DNA of 64,000 bases from Ligustrum vulgare (lineage: Eukaryota; Streptophyta; Magnoliopsida; Lamiales; Oleaceae). Every line of letters begins with the position of its first letter. Within the stretch, counting starts at the first letter, position 1. The position numbers and the translations under genes are program-made. Below, piece after piece: positions 34,913-45,505 of the stretch. The notes under the pieces were generated by a model, which saw only the letters and a list, made by a program, of their open reading frames with translations, had not been told where the DNA came from and did not search any database. Where the stretch lies: NCBI GenBank assembly GCA_963555705.1, contig OY743190.1:37492929-37556928 (forward strand). Reading direction: 5' to 3'.

Positions 34913-36970
34913 AAGTTATACTTTTCTGTAGACTCCTTAAATCATTTCAAAATATTTCTACAAGAAATTGCAATTAATCTATTTTTAATTTCAGTTAAAG
35001 TAATTAATTTTCTTCATATTTTACATCTCTTGGAAAAAAAATGTTTATGCATGTACAGTAAAGCAGTAGGTTACTGTTCGGTGAACAGTAACCGGGACAC
35101 TGTTCACATGAATAGTACTCGTGACGGTCACTGTTCATCATTTAAAAAAAATTTGTGTTCGGTGAACAGTGCATTTACTATTCAAAAAAAAAAAATAAAA
35201 AAAAAAAATTAACTATTGATTTTGTCGTGATGGAGAAATATGAATGGATATACTTTTAAGTCTCTTATCACTTTAGACCTAACTTTATGTATTTGAAAAA
35301 TTTTCTTAGTTGTCTAAATTATTATTTAAGTAAATCATTAGCAAATTGTTATTATGAATCAGATTTTGGTCTAATCATTTATGCAAATTTTATTTTGAAT
35401 AACCAAATTATTTTATTTGGTATTATATTAAATTGGGCTCAATCATGTATGAAAATTTTAATTGGGCTAAGTAAATTACTACATGTATTGATAGTGTATC
35501 AATTGGGCCAAATCTCATGTAAAGATTCAAAAATGGTTAATGAATTTTTTCTAAGAAATAGACCATTATTTAATTATGAAAATTTTAACTCATCAATACG
35601 CTACGCCACCTTCCACGTTTTGACTCCTCGAACCAGGTATGTTATGTATAATAGCAATTACATGGCATTTATGATTATATTGAAGCATGTTAAGTATGAA
35701 ATATTCATATGTTATGAATCTTTATGTGTTACACATAATATACATGTCAAGTATGATATAAATTGATAGAAGACTCAATTTTTTTTATTCTTTTCAATGT
35801 AGAATCATGAGACAGAGAGGATATTTATATGAATTTTGGTTCATATTAAGCTTAGTAAGATTGACTCAATTAGAAATTAAGTTGGGTTGTAACTTTTGCC
35901 CAAAATATATGGAATAATATATTAAACAAACAAAATTAATAATGAATTCGTACAATAATTTATCCCTTTATCACTACCTTTGTGTAAAAACAAGGGAAAA
36001 ACTGTGGATGGTTATTAGTACTTCCTCTTCAAGTTTCAATTTTCGGTTCAATAATTTATCCCTTTATCACTACCTTTGCTTAAAAGCAAGGAAAAACTGT
36101 GGATGATTATTGGTACCACTCTTCAAGTTTCAATTCTGAAAAAAAATTCGGAAAGAAAGAAAGAGAACGGGTGTTGAGCATAATGGGAATAATATGACTT
36201 AAGAATGATTTTCAAAATAATTGTTGTCCTTGAGTTTAGAAATGATGAACCTTAAATGGACTTTGCATAATTGATTTTAGACATGGCACTAAGTATGAGA
36301 AGTCAACAGAAATGATTAGAAATATGTTCAGATTATCTATCATTTAGATTTAATGAGAAATAGCGAGCCAATTTTATGAAGTTTTATGAGATGTTAAGAT
36401 TATAAGTGATGTGGTTTTAATGAGACTTTTATGAGAAGCATTATGAAGTTAGAGATTTAAAGATTTGGTTATTGGGAATTAAGTAATGGATATTATGTTG
36501 AGTAAGTGAATCATGCCTCTATATTGAAGAGAAATTTATTATGAACTTTGGCCTTGTGATTAAATTTTGGGAATATGATTTATGACTTATAAATATAAGT
36601 ATGAGTAATCTTTTGAGCCAATTAAGGTATGGAAGGAAGTGATATTGTGATATTGAAAAATATGATTTGAAATTGTTATGTTGAGGAATTATGAATTGAA
36701 TTATGGGATATTTTTTTTGATATATTGAAGTGTTGGAATCGTTTTCAATATTTTTAGATCATTGTGATCAAATGTGGAGTTATTTATTATTGTGAGTTAT
36801 GAAGTATGCTTATGGTTTGGGATAAGTCCAAATTACAAGGGAGACTTTGTCCAGAATTTTATCATTTGGAATTAAGAGCATGATATGATAAGCATCCACT
36901 AAAGAAATTAAGGTTAGACATGCAAGTTCATTTACATCACAAACGAGATTTAGTAGATGATAGCAGAGAT

Positions 36971-36976
36971 TTTATT
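36971..36976 (-). promoter_or_regulatory. Possible polyadenylation signal for the antisense genes, copy 1
   Basis: AATAAA on the minus strand, about 325 bases downstream of the LOG-family stop codon. The same hexamer lies at 43628-43633 in copy 2. Position is plausible, but the motif is common in AT-rich DNA. Confidence 0.35.
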
Positions 36977-37077
36977 ATTTTCTCATAAGGAGAACATACA
37001 AAGAGTCACACTGGAAAAGAAATACATGAAACACGCAAAAGCAAAAGAAAGCAACATGGGAAATTCCTCAAATTGAG

Positions 37078-37290
37078 AGATGTGTTTCCGGAGTAGCCGT
37101 ATCCTACCACCTCTGACCTTTTGAGGAAATAAAGAAACCTTCAAAGAGGTGTGTTTCGAGAGTAAGAATACTCCGTAATCTACCACCTGGAACCTTTGAG
37201 GTACACACAAGATTTAAACATTAAGGAAATCCTAGGAAATTAGAGGGGTGTCTCGAGAGTAAGAATACTCCGTACTCTACCCCCACCTAT
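37078..37290 (-). repeat. Three hairpin-forming repeats downstream of the LOG-family gene, copy 1
   Basis: Three imperfect units (about 37078-37125, 37145-37200, 37241-37290), each with GTGT(T)TC, a GAGTA/TACTC-type mini stem (loop AGAA in two of them) and a TCTACC(A/C)CC end that can pair with the GGTG start. They lie between the LOG-family stop and the possible polyA signal. Repeated in copy 2 at about 43735-43947. Confidence 0.7.
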
Positions 37291-37298
37291 TCTAAGAT

Positions 37299-37952
37299 TC
37301 ATAAAGTTAAGTTTACATTAACCGGACTCCATTTTCGCTTGATTCCCCTTCCTTGCGACCAATCTATCTTAACCCCTGCTGGATCTTGTATTGAGATATA
37401 TGACTGCAGCTTATCCAGTAGTTCATCAATAGTAGGAGCAGAAATAAGGAGCCTTCTGGAAAATGGAGAGATGAATCCCTGTTCCACAGCATAATCAAGA
37501 AAGGTTAACAAACCATCAAAGAAATTGTTAACATTCAGAAGCCCAATAGGCTTAGTATGGAGATCTAGTTGAGCCCACGAGGTAATGTTAAAGATTTCTT
37601 CTAAGGTACCAAAACCTCCGGGCAGGGCTATAAAGGCATCAGAACCATATAGCATACAAGTTATGCGTTCATGGATGGATAAGGTTTGAACTTCATGCCC
37701 TCGTGTTTTGCCTGCAACATCTACCAAAGGGACAGGTATGACACCGATTACTTTTGATTTCTCTGCAAGAGCAGATTGGGAAACACAACCCATTAGACCA
37801 CTGCTACCACCCCCATACACAAGAGTGATACCTTTTTCCCCCAGTTTCTTTCCAAGATCTACGGCCGCTTCTAGATAACTGAAGCCTTTCCCCACTTTTG
37901 ATCCACAAAATACACAAATAGTTTTGATCTGTCGAAGTTTTGGTGCTTCCAT
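37299..37952 (-). CDS. LOG-like: LOG-family cytokinin-activating enzyme carried by element H, copy 1
   Basis: 217 aa, the usual length for plant LONELY GUY proteins, which release active cytokinin bases by hydrolysing cytokinin nucleoside 5'-monophosphates in the cytosol. Visible motifs: ICVFCGS (12-18), YGGGSSGLMG (46-55), HER (94-96), DAFIALPGGFGTLEE (105-119, the phosphate/active-site PGGxGTxxE signature) and TSWAQLDLHTKPIGLLNV (124-141). The catalytic Arg (R96) and Glu (E119) are kept; the usual Lys-Ala-Glu-Met after that Arg is instead ITCM. The C-terminus has a basic extension (GRGIKRKW). There is no intron, whereas plant LOG genes normally have several, so it was captured from a spliced transcript. 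It is antisense to the LTRs, with TTTAAATAG 75 bases upstream of ATG. It is identical to the second copy at 43956-44609. Confidence 0.9.
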   Translation of the reverse strand: MEAPKLRQIKTICVFCGSKVGKGFSYLEAAVDLGKKLGEKGITLVYGGGSSGLMGCVSQSALAEKSKVIGVIPVPLVDVAGKTRGHEVQTLSIHERITCMLYGSDAFIALPGGFGTLEEIFNITSWAQLDLHTKPIGLLNVNNFFDGLLTFLDYAVEQGFISPFSRRLLISAPTIDELLDKLQSYISIQDPAGVKIDWSQGRGIKRKWSPVNVNLTL

Positions 37953-38026
37953 CTTTGATAGTATAGAAGAGAAAACTTACGAAGAAGATGTGATTTTGGG
38001 ATGCCTGAACTATGAAATATGTTTGG

Positions 38027-38035
38027 CTATTTAAA
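38027..38035 (-). promoter_or_regulatory. TATA-like box upstream of the LOG-family gene, copy 1
   Basis: TTTAAATAG on the minus strand, within a short GGCT/AGCC palindrome, 75 bases before the ATG at 37952. The same nonamer lies before the Cys4 gene. The copy 2 equivalent is 44684-44692. Confidence 0.5.
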
Positions 38036-38248
38036 GCCGGAAAAATTTACTGTTTTTGATTGATTATGAAAAAGTAAAGATTTACTTTTGACAAAATCGG
38101 CCAACTTTTGACTGTTTTACCAAAGATATCACCTTTCGGTGATTTATTTCCAGCTTTATCAAAACTCGAGAAAGGAAAATATATTTTATTTCCAAAACGC
38201 GTGAAAGAAAACAGCAAAATATTTTAAATGTGTATCAAGAGATTTACC

Positions 38249-38848
38249 TTATATCATTGTTGAACTGCCAGAAGCCTCATTTTGTAAAACAGACTGGCAA
38301 ACAGGATCTTTTGCTATTATATTTTGGAGACTACAACGATTTTTGTCCTCGTTAAACTGAGCGTATAAGGAGAGAAGTTCACGTTGCACATAACCACTTG
38401 GGTGCGTCTCAAGAGTCAGTCGAATATCATCCAAAGACTCCTTACTCAGTCCACCCTTTATGAATTTGATTTTATCATCCCGATTAGTAGAAGAATATCC
38501 TACTGTTTTGCAACGAGTATCACAGTTCCAACGAGCACATTTGTAGCAACCATTCAGCCTTTTTGCTCTTCGTTTCTTTGCGAAAGTGCTTTTGCCTAAA
38601 CCAGGCATGTGCTTTGGAAATGTCATAGGTAATTCACCAGATAGTCGAACCTTTGCTTCGATCAACCAGCGAACATCTTCTGAAACACCATGAGCCATCA
38701 GCAACCTCAATCTTTCGAGTCTTATTCGATAAATTTTCCTCAGATCATTCATTGGAAGACTGGAATAATACTTGCGAATGTTTGTAAGAATGATATCCAT
38801 GTTTTTGATGGATCTAACCTCTTCCCAGCATGAACTATTTAAAAGCAT
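38249..38848 (-). CDS. Cys4 arginine-rich protein, viral NABP/suppressor-like, copy 1
   Basis: 199 aa, intact. The N-terminal half is Arg/Leu-rich and helical (LRKIYRIRLERLRLLMAHG, 36-54). A basic run KKRRAKR (91-97) leads directly into C101-X2-C104-X4-C109-X3-C113, followed by VGYSSTNRDDKIKFIKGG (116-133). A basic patch running into a cysteine finger, then a conserved hydrophobic-basic segment, is the layout of the small cysteine-rich nucleic-acid-binding proteins of flexiviruses (carlavirus type), several of which suppress RNA silencing. I infer RNA/DNA binding; silencing suppression is a hypothesis. The real start may be Met17 (MDIILTNIRKYY), because TTTTAAATAG overlaps the first codons. 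It is antisense to the LTRs and upstream of the LOG-family gene with a 296-base gap, so the two could share transcripts. Identical to copy 2. Confidence 0.6.
   Translation of the reverse strand: MLLNSSCWEEVRSIKNMDIILTNIRKYYSSLPMNDLRKIYRIRLERLRLLMAHGVSEDVRWLIEAKVRLSGELPMTFPKHMPGLGKSTFAKKRRAKRLNGCYKCARWNCDTRCKTVGYSSTNRDDKIKFIKGGLSKESLDDIRLTLETHPSGYVQRELLSLYAQFNEDKNRCSLQNIIAKDPVCQSVLQNEASGSSTMI
38835..38844 (-). promoter_or_regulatory. TATA-like box of the Cys4 gene, copy 1
   Basis: TTTTAAATAG on the minus strand, 35 bases before the Met17 codon (ATG at 38800). If this is the promoter, translation must start at Met17 rather than at 38848. The copy 2 equivalent is 45492-45501. Confidence 0.4.
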
Positions 38849-39719
38849 TAAGGATCGGAGGGAATCCGCGTGATATTGATTCCAGCAAGAAAGCGCGGAA
38901 TAGAATAATGGAAAAGAGGGAACAAGAGTTTATGCGCCGTTTACTTTCTTGATAAAAGGAAGATTTGATGATGACGGGATTTGAGATATGGAATATTTTC
39001 TTGGATTTTTGGGTACTGATATTTTGATATAATAATCAAGGTATAGAAATAATACGGGGATACGTGAAAGTGAAATAATGACTGTATTGAATCAGGATTA
39101 ATAAGTTTGTGCAAGTGAAAGGAATACCTTACGGGAAATGTTATGATATTTGAGTTAAGAATTTTAATTATTTGGGAGATATTTGTTTATTGAATTTTGC
39201 AGAAATTTTGGGTTACAAATATTGGAAAGATAAACTGATGATTATGTTGATATGTGAATAACATGTTTGGGTATATTACATAGAGAATATTCAGGTAATC
39301 GTTTTAATTATTTTGGGATATTTGGTGATAAGAAGAAATGACAAATTATTATGGTATGATATGTTAGTAAAGATTTATTGAAATTTTAGAGATATTAATA
39401 CGAATATTTGAGGTTACATGATACGATGATAAGTGACAGGTTACATGAGTACTACAAGATATGATGAAATATCACATACGATTGGAAATTTTCATTTTGA
39501 GTTAGAATTTATGAGTAGACACATATGTCTATTATTGATAAGAAAAATACATGTTCTTAAGAAAACAAAGAGATGATTTAGTAAAAGTCCAGTGGGTTAG
39601 ATATTATAATGATGAGATTACTAAGAGAAAGAAGAGAAGAGATTCTGATTAAGTGTTCAGAAATCATAAGATCAAGTAAGTTTAATTTCGAGGACGAAAT
39701 TATTTTAAGGGGGTAAGTT
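38849..39719 (+). other. 3' internal region and PPT of element H, copy 1
   Basis: AT-rich, without a supported gene. It ends in TTTCGAGGACGAAATTATTT followed by TAAGGGGGTAAGTT, the polypurine tract (about 39705-39715) directly before LTR 2. This PPT context resembles that of Tekay/Del-type Ty3 chromoviruses, a plausible source of the mobility proteins. A promoter for the Cys4 gene, if upstream of 38848, would lie here. Confidence 0.65.
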
Positions 39720-41554
39720 TGTAGCGACCAAGAATTTTTACGCGATTAATAATTATTTTAATAGAAAATCGTGTCGCTACTATTTCACCCATTTTTATTA
39801 AGTAACGCCGCGACGTATTCGTATAGCCAAGTCAAGAAATAATCGAGATCGTTCGATTTTAAATTAAATTCCGAATTTCTAAAAAATATCTCCATTCTCT
39901 TGATTTAAAGTATATTAAGTCCAAGTACTTAATTCAATGTTATCCCAATATTTATTTATACAAAAATTATTTTTATTATTGAAATTAAGAAAATATATGC
40001 AAGCATGAGAGGTTCCATTATATATAATAATTATGAGAATCTTAATTTAATAAATATGGAAAAGTATATGAATGGTTGATAGACTCCATTATATGTAATC
40101 ATGAAGAGCATAATATTTGTATAAATATGGAAAAGTATATGAATGAATTATATACTCCATTATATGTAATCATGAAGAGCATAATATTTGTATAAATATG
40201 GAAAAGTATATGAATGATTGATAAGACTCCATTATATGTAATCATGAAGAGCATAATATTTGTATAAATATGGAAAAGTATATGAATTAATTATATACTC
40301 CATTATATATAATCATGAAGAGCATAATATTTGTATAAATATGGAAAAGTATATGAATGATTTATATACTCCATTATATATAATCATGAAGAGCATAATA
40401 ATTGTATAAATATGGAAAAGTATATGAATGATTGATAGACTCCATTATATATAATCATGAAGAGCATATTATTTGTATAAATATGGAAAAGTATATGAAT
40501 GGTGCTTTACTTTAAGAAAATGATGTGTTAAAATTAATAGAATTGAATGATTATGTTTACAATATGCCAACTTTATACATCTATTTAAACCCATCTCTTT
40601 TACACACAACTCTACACATATACACTTATTTCCAATCTCTTGAAAAAATCCACAAGTAAGAGAAATTCAAGGTGGTCAAGAAAGTTTTGGTCCATTTACT
40701 ACTACACTTCATTTTAATCTTTTAAAAGGTAAGTATATCTTATGTTTTTATGAAAAGTAAGTATGTTTTTATGAAAGGTAAATATACCTTATGTTTTTAT
40801 GAAAAGTAAGTATGTTTTTATGAAAGGTATTACTTTATGTTTTTATGAAAAGTAAGTATGTTTTTATGAAAGGTAAATACACCTTATGTTTTTAAGAAAA
40901 GTAAGTATGTTTTTATGAAAAGTAAAATACATTATGTTTTTAAGAAAAGTAAGTATGTTTTTATGAAAAGTAAAATACATTATGTTTTTAAGAAAAGTAA
41001 GTATGTTTTTATGAAAAGTAAATATACCTTATGTTTTTACGAAAATGTTTGGATCATTGCTATGAAATCAATCTCACAAGATTTCTATGGGTCTCATATG
41101 ATATGTTTATGATTATGCTAAGGGGACCGGAGTTTAGTAGCGCTACACATAAGAATTCTTGCCATAAAAGTTCGGTAAAATTCTTGTGTCTCTCTTTGTT
41201 TATGAGGATTTCGATCATATCCTATGTTATGATGAAAATGATCTATATTCTTTCAAAAGAAAATTATGCTTGGTATACTTACTGGGATTTTATAAATCTC
41301 ACTCCACGATATTTACCATTTTCAGATAATTGAAGGTTCGAGGCGGTCAACATGGAAGTGGCAAAAGTGGTTAAGATTGATGAGATAATTATGTTGAACT
41401 TTATGTAAGAAAATTATGTTCTATTTTTATTCACAAATTAAATTATGGGATTCTAATTATTCTTTTGAATAATTTTACATTACTATTTAAGTCTAGATAA
41501 TATGATATGAGTCACTTTTAGTGGCACTCGAATGGTCGAGAATTCGGGTCGTCA
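39720..41554 (+). repeat. LTR 2 (middle LTR) of element H
   Basis: 1835 bases, shared by the two internal regions. By eye it carries four private substitutions relative to LTR 1 and LTR 3 (about 40644, 40834, 41084, 41248). It contains the same tandem arrays. Confidence 0.93.
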
Positions 41555-41558
41555 CAGT

Positions 41559-41570
41559 TGGTATCAGAGC
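41559..41570 (+). other. Primer-binding site of element H, copy 2
   Basis: TGGTATCAGAGC four bases after LTR 2, identical to copy 1. Confidence 0.93.
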
Positions 41571-43955
41571 AAGTTATACTTTTCTGTAGACTCCTTAAAT
41601 CATTTCAAAATATTTCTACAAGAAATTGCAATTAATCTATTTTTAATTTCAGTTAAAGTAATTAATTTTCTTCATATTTTACATCTCTTGGAAAAAAAAT
41701 GTTTATGCATGTACAGTAAAGCAGTAGGTTACTGTTCGGTGAACAGTAACCAGGACACTGTTCACATGAATAGTACTCGTGACGGTCACTGTTCATCATT
41801 TAAAAAAAATTTGTGTTCGGTGAACAGTGCATTTACTATTCAAAAAAAAAAAATAAAAAAAAAAATTAACTATTGATTTTGTCGTGATGGAGAAATATGA
41901 ATGGATATACTTTTAAGTCTCTTATCACTTTAGACCTAACTTTATGTATTTGAAAAATTTTCTTAGTTGTCTAAATTATTATTTAAGTAAATCATTAGCA
42001 AATTGTTATTATGAATCAGATTTTGGTCTAATCATTTATGCAAATTTTATTTTGAATAACCAAATTATTTTATTTGGTATTATATTAAATTGGGCTCAAT
42101 CATGTATGAAAATTTTAATTGGGCTAAGTAAATTACTACATGTATTGATAGTGTATCAATTGGGCCAAATCTCATGTAAAGATTCAAAAATGGTTAATGA
42201 ATTTTTTCTAAGAAATAGACCATTATTTAATTATGAAAATTTTAACTCATCAATACGCTACGCCACCTTCCACGTTTTGACTCCTCGAACCAGGTATGTT
42301 ATGTATAATAGCAATTACATGGCATTTATGATTATATTGAAGCATGTTAAGTATGAAATATTCATATGTTATGAATCTTTATGTGTTACACATAATATAC
42401 ATGTCAAGTATGATATAAATTGATAGAAGACTCAATTTTTTTTATTCTTTTCAATGTAGAATCATGAGACAGAGAGGATATTTATATGAATTTTGGTTCA
42501 TATTAAGCTTAGTAAGATTGACTCAATTAGAAATTAAGTTGGGTTGTAACTTTTGCCCAAAATATATGGAATAATATATTAAACAAACAAAATTAATAAT
42601 GAATTCGTACAATAATTTATCCCTTTATCACTACCTTTGTGTAAAAACAAGGGAAAAACTGTGGATGGTTATTAGTACTTCCTCTTCAAGTTTCAATTTT
42701 CGGTTCAATAATTTATCCCTTTATCACTACCTTTGCTTAAAAGCAAGGAAAAACTGTGGATGATTATTGGTACCACTCTTCAAGTTTCAATTCTGAAAAA
42801 AAATTCGGAAAGAAAGAAAGAGAACGGGTGTTGAGCATAATGGGAATAATATGACTTAAGAATGATTTTCAAAATAATTGTTGTCCTTGAGTTTAGAAAT
42901 GATGAACCTTAAATGGACTTTGCATAATTGATTTTAGACATGGCACTAAGTATGAGAAGTCAACAGAAATGATTAGAAATATGTTCAGATTATCTATCAT
43001 TTAGATTTAATGAGAAATAGCGAGCCAATTTTATGAAGTTTTATGAGATGTTAAGATTATAAGTGATGTGGTTTTAATGAGACTTTTATGAGAAGCATTA
43101 TGAAGTTAGAGATTTAAAGATTTGGTTATTGGGAATTAAGTAATGGATATTATGTTGAGTAAGTGAATCATGCCTCTATATTGAAGAGAAATTTATTATG
43201 AACTTTGGCCTTGTGATTAAATTTTGGGAATATGATTTATGACTTATAAATATAAGTATGAGTAATCTTTTGAGCCAATTAAGGTATGGAAGGAAGTGAT
43301 ATTGTGATATTGAAAAATATGATTTGAAATTGTTATGTTGAGGAATTATGAATTGAATTATGGGATATTTTTTTTGATATATTGAAGTGTTGGAATCGTT
43401 TTCAATATTTTTAGATCATTGTGATCAAATGTGGAGTTATTTATTATTGTGAGTTATGAAGTATGCTTATGGTTTGGGATAAGTCCAAATTACAAGGGAG
43501 ACTTTGTCCAGAATTTTATCATTTGGAATTAAGAGCATGATATGATAAGCATCCACTAAAGAAATTAAGGTTAGACATGCAAGTTCATTTACATCACAAA
43601 CGAGATTTAGTAGATGATAGCAGAGATTTTATTATTTTCTCATAAGGAGAACATACAAAGAGTCACACTGGAAAAGAAATACATGAAACACGCAAAAGCA
43701 AAAGAAAGCAACATGGGAAATTCCTCAAATTGAGAGATGTGTTTCCGGAGTAGCCGTATCCTACCACCTCTGACCTTTTGAGGAAATAAAGAAACCTTCA
43801 AAGAGGTGTGTTTCGAGAGTAAGAATACTCCGTAATCTACCACCTGGAACCTTTGAGGTACACACAAGATTTAAACATTAAGGAAATCCTAGGAAATTAG
43901 AGGGGTGTCTCGAGAGTAAGAATACTCCGTACTCTACCCCCACCTATTCTAAGAT
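41571..43955 (+). other. Leader and noncoding internal region of element H, copy 2
   Basis: Matches 34913-37298 almost base for base. Differences seen: a G-to-A change at about 41750 and shorter A-runs near 41850. The inverted repeat, the 95-base duplication and the three hairpin repeats are all present. Confidence 0.8.
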
Positions 43956-44609
43956 TCATAAAGTTAAGTTTACATTAACCGGACTCCATTTTCGCTTGAT
44001 TCCCCTTCCTTGCGACCAATCTATCTTAACCCCTGCTGGATCTTGTATTGAGATATATGACTGCAGCTTATCCAGTAGTTCATCAATAGTAGGAGCAGAA
44101 ATAAGGAGCCTTCTGGAAAATGGAGAGATGAATCCCTGTTCCACAGCATAATCAAGAAAGGTTAACAAACCATCAAAGAAATTGTTAACATTCAGAAGCC
44201 CAATAGGCTTAGTATGGAGATCTAGTTGAGCCCACGAGGTAATGTTAAAGATTTCTTCTAAGGTACCAAAACCTCCGGGCAGGGCTATAAAGGCATCAGA
44301 ACCATATAGCATACAAGTTATGCGTTCATGGATGGATAAGGTTTGAACTTCATGCCCTCGTGTTTTGCCTGCAACATCTACCAAAGGGACAGGTATGACA
44401 CCGATTACTTTTGATTTCTCTGCAAGAGCAGATTGGGAAACACAACCCATTAGACCACTGCTACCACCCCCATACACAAGAGTGATACCTTTTTCCCCCA
44501 GTTTCTTTCCAAGATCTACGGCCGCTTCTAGATAACTGAAGCCTTTCCCCACTTTTGATCCACAAAATACACAAATAGTTTTGATCTGTCGAAGTTTTGG
44601 TGCTTCCAT
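43956..44609 (-). CDS. LOG-like: LOG-family cytokinin-activating enzyme, copy 2
   Basis: Encodes the same 217 residues as 37299-37952, including the PGGFGTLEE active-site signature and the catalytic Arg and Glu. No substitution was seen in the protein. The TTTAAATAG box is at 44684-44692 and the hairpin repeats follow the stop codon. Two intact doses in one locus mean that any expressed activity would be duplicated. Confidence 0.9.
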   Translation of the reverse strand: MEAPKLRQIKTICVFCGSKVGKGFSYLEAAVDLGKKLGEKGITLVYGGGSSGLMGCVSQSALAEKSKVIGVIPVPLVDVAGKTRGHEVQTLSIHERITCMLYGSDAFIALPGGFGTLEEIFNITSWAQLDLHTKPIGLLNVNNFFDGLLTFLDYAVEQGFISPFSRRLLISAPTIDELLDKLQSYISIQDPAGVKIDWSQGRGIKRKWSPVNVNLTL

Positions 44610-44905
44610 CTTTGATAGTATAGAAGAGAAAACTTACGAAGAAGATGTGATTTTGGGATGCCTGAACTATGAAATATGTTTGGCTATTTAAAGCCGGAAA
44701 AATTTACTGTTTTTGATTGATTATGAAAAAGTAAAGATTTACTTTTGACAAAATCGGCCAACTTTTGACTGTTTTACCAAAGATATCACCTTTCGGTGAT
44801 TTATTTCCAGCTTTATCAAAACTCGAGAAAGGAAAATATATTTTATTTCCAAAACGCGTGAAAGAAAACAGCAAAATATTTTAAATGTGTATCAAGAGAT
44901 TTACC

Positions 44906-45505
44906 TTATATCATTGTTGAACTGCCAGAAGCCTCATTTTGTAAAACAGACTGGCAAACAGGATCTTTTGCTATTATATTTTGGAGACTACAACGATTTT
45001 TGTCCTCGTTAAACTGAGCGTATAAGGAGAGAAGTTCACGTTGCACATAACCACTTGGGTGCGTCTCAAGAGTCAGTCGAATATCATCCAAAGACTCCTT
45101 ACTCAGTCCACCCTTTATGAATTTGATTTTATCATCCCGATTAGTAGAAGAATATCCTACTGTTTTGCAACGAGTATCACAGTTCCAACGAGCACATTTG
45201 TAGCAACCATTCAGCCTTTTTGCTCTTCGTTTCTTTGCGAAAGTGCTTTTGCCTAAACCAGGCATGTGCTTTGGAAATGTCATAGGTAATTCACCAGATA
45301 GTCGAACCTTTGCTTCGATCAACCAGCGAACATCTTCTGAAACACCATGAGCCATCAGCAACCTCAATCTTTCGAGTCTTATTCGATAAATTTTCCTCAG
45401 ATCATTCATTGGAAGACTGGAATAATACTTGCGAATGTTTGTAAGAATGATATCCATGTTTTTGATGGATCTAACCTCTTCCCAGCATGAACTATTTAAA
45501 AGCAT
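44906..45505 (-). CDS. Cys4 arginine-rich protein, viral NABP/suppressor-like, copy 2
   Basis: Encodes the same 199 residues as 38249-38848 (basic run 91-97, cysteines 101, 104, 109, 113). Same upstream box and the same 296-base gap to the LOG-family gene. Preservation of both frames in both copies is consistent with very recent duplication and does not by itself prove selection. Confidence 0.6.
   Translation of the reverse strand: MLLNSSCWEEVRSIKNMDIILTNIRKYYSSLPMNDLRKIYRIRLERLRLLMAHGVSEDVRWLIEAKVRLSGELPMTFPKHMPGLGKSTFAKKRRAKRLNGCYKCARWNCDTRCKTVGYSSTNRDDKIKFIKGGLSKESLDDIRLTLETHPSGYVQRELLSLYAQFNEDKNRCSLQNIIAKDPVCQSVLQNEASGSSTMI

Larger units (their letters stand above)
34913..37298 (+). other. 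Leader and noncoding internal region of element H, copy 1
   Basis: No gag, protease or RT is present. It holds a perfect inverted repeat (TTACTGTTC/GAACAGTAA around a GGT loop, 35071-35091) with further ACTGTTCA boxes to 35170. ACTCCTCGAACCAGG at about 35622-35636 could be a trace of a gag start. A ~95-base tandem duplication lies at about 35951-36135 (each with AATTTATCCCTTTATCACTACC). The 35287-35766 open frame (159 aa) is hydrophobic, AT-driven and unlike any known family. Near 36971-37298 is the presumed 3' region of the antisense genes. Confidence 0.7.

Noticed and set aside
35287..35766. 159-aa plus-strand frame in the element H leader
   Set aside because: Composition is Ile/Leu/Tyr/Asn-rich as expected from AT-rich DNA and I recognise no gag motif. 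Its presence in both copies only reflects the duplication.
36983..37210. 75-aa minus-strand frame downstream of the LOG-like gene
   Set aside because: It is made of the hairpin repeat units and carries no recognisable domain.
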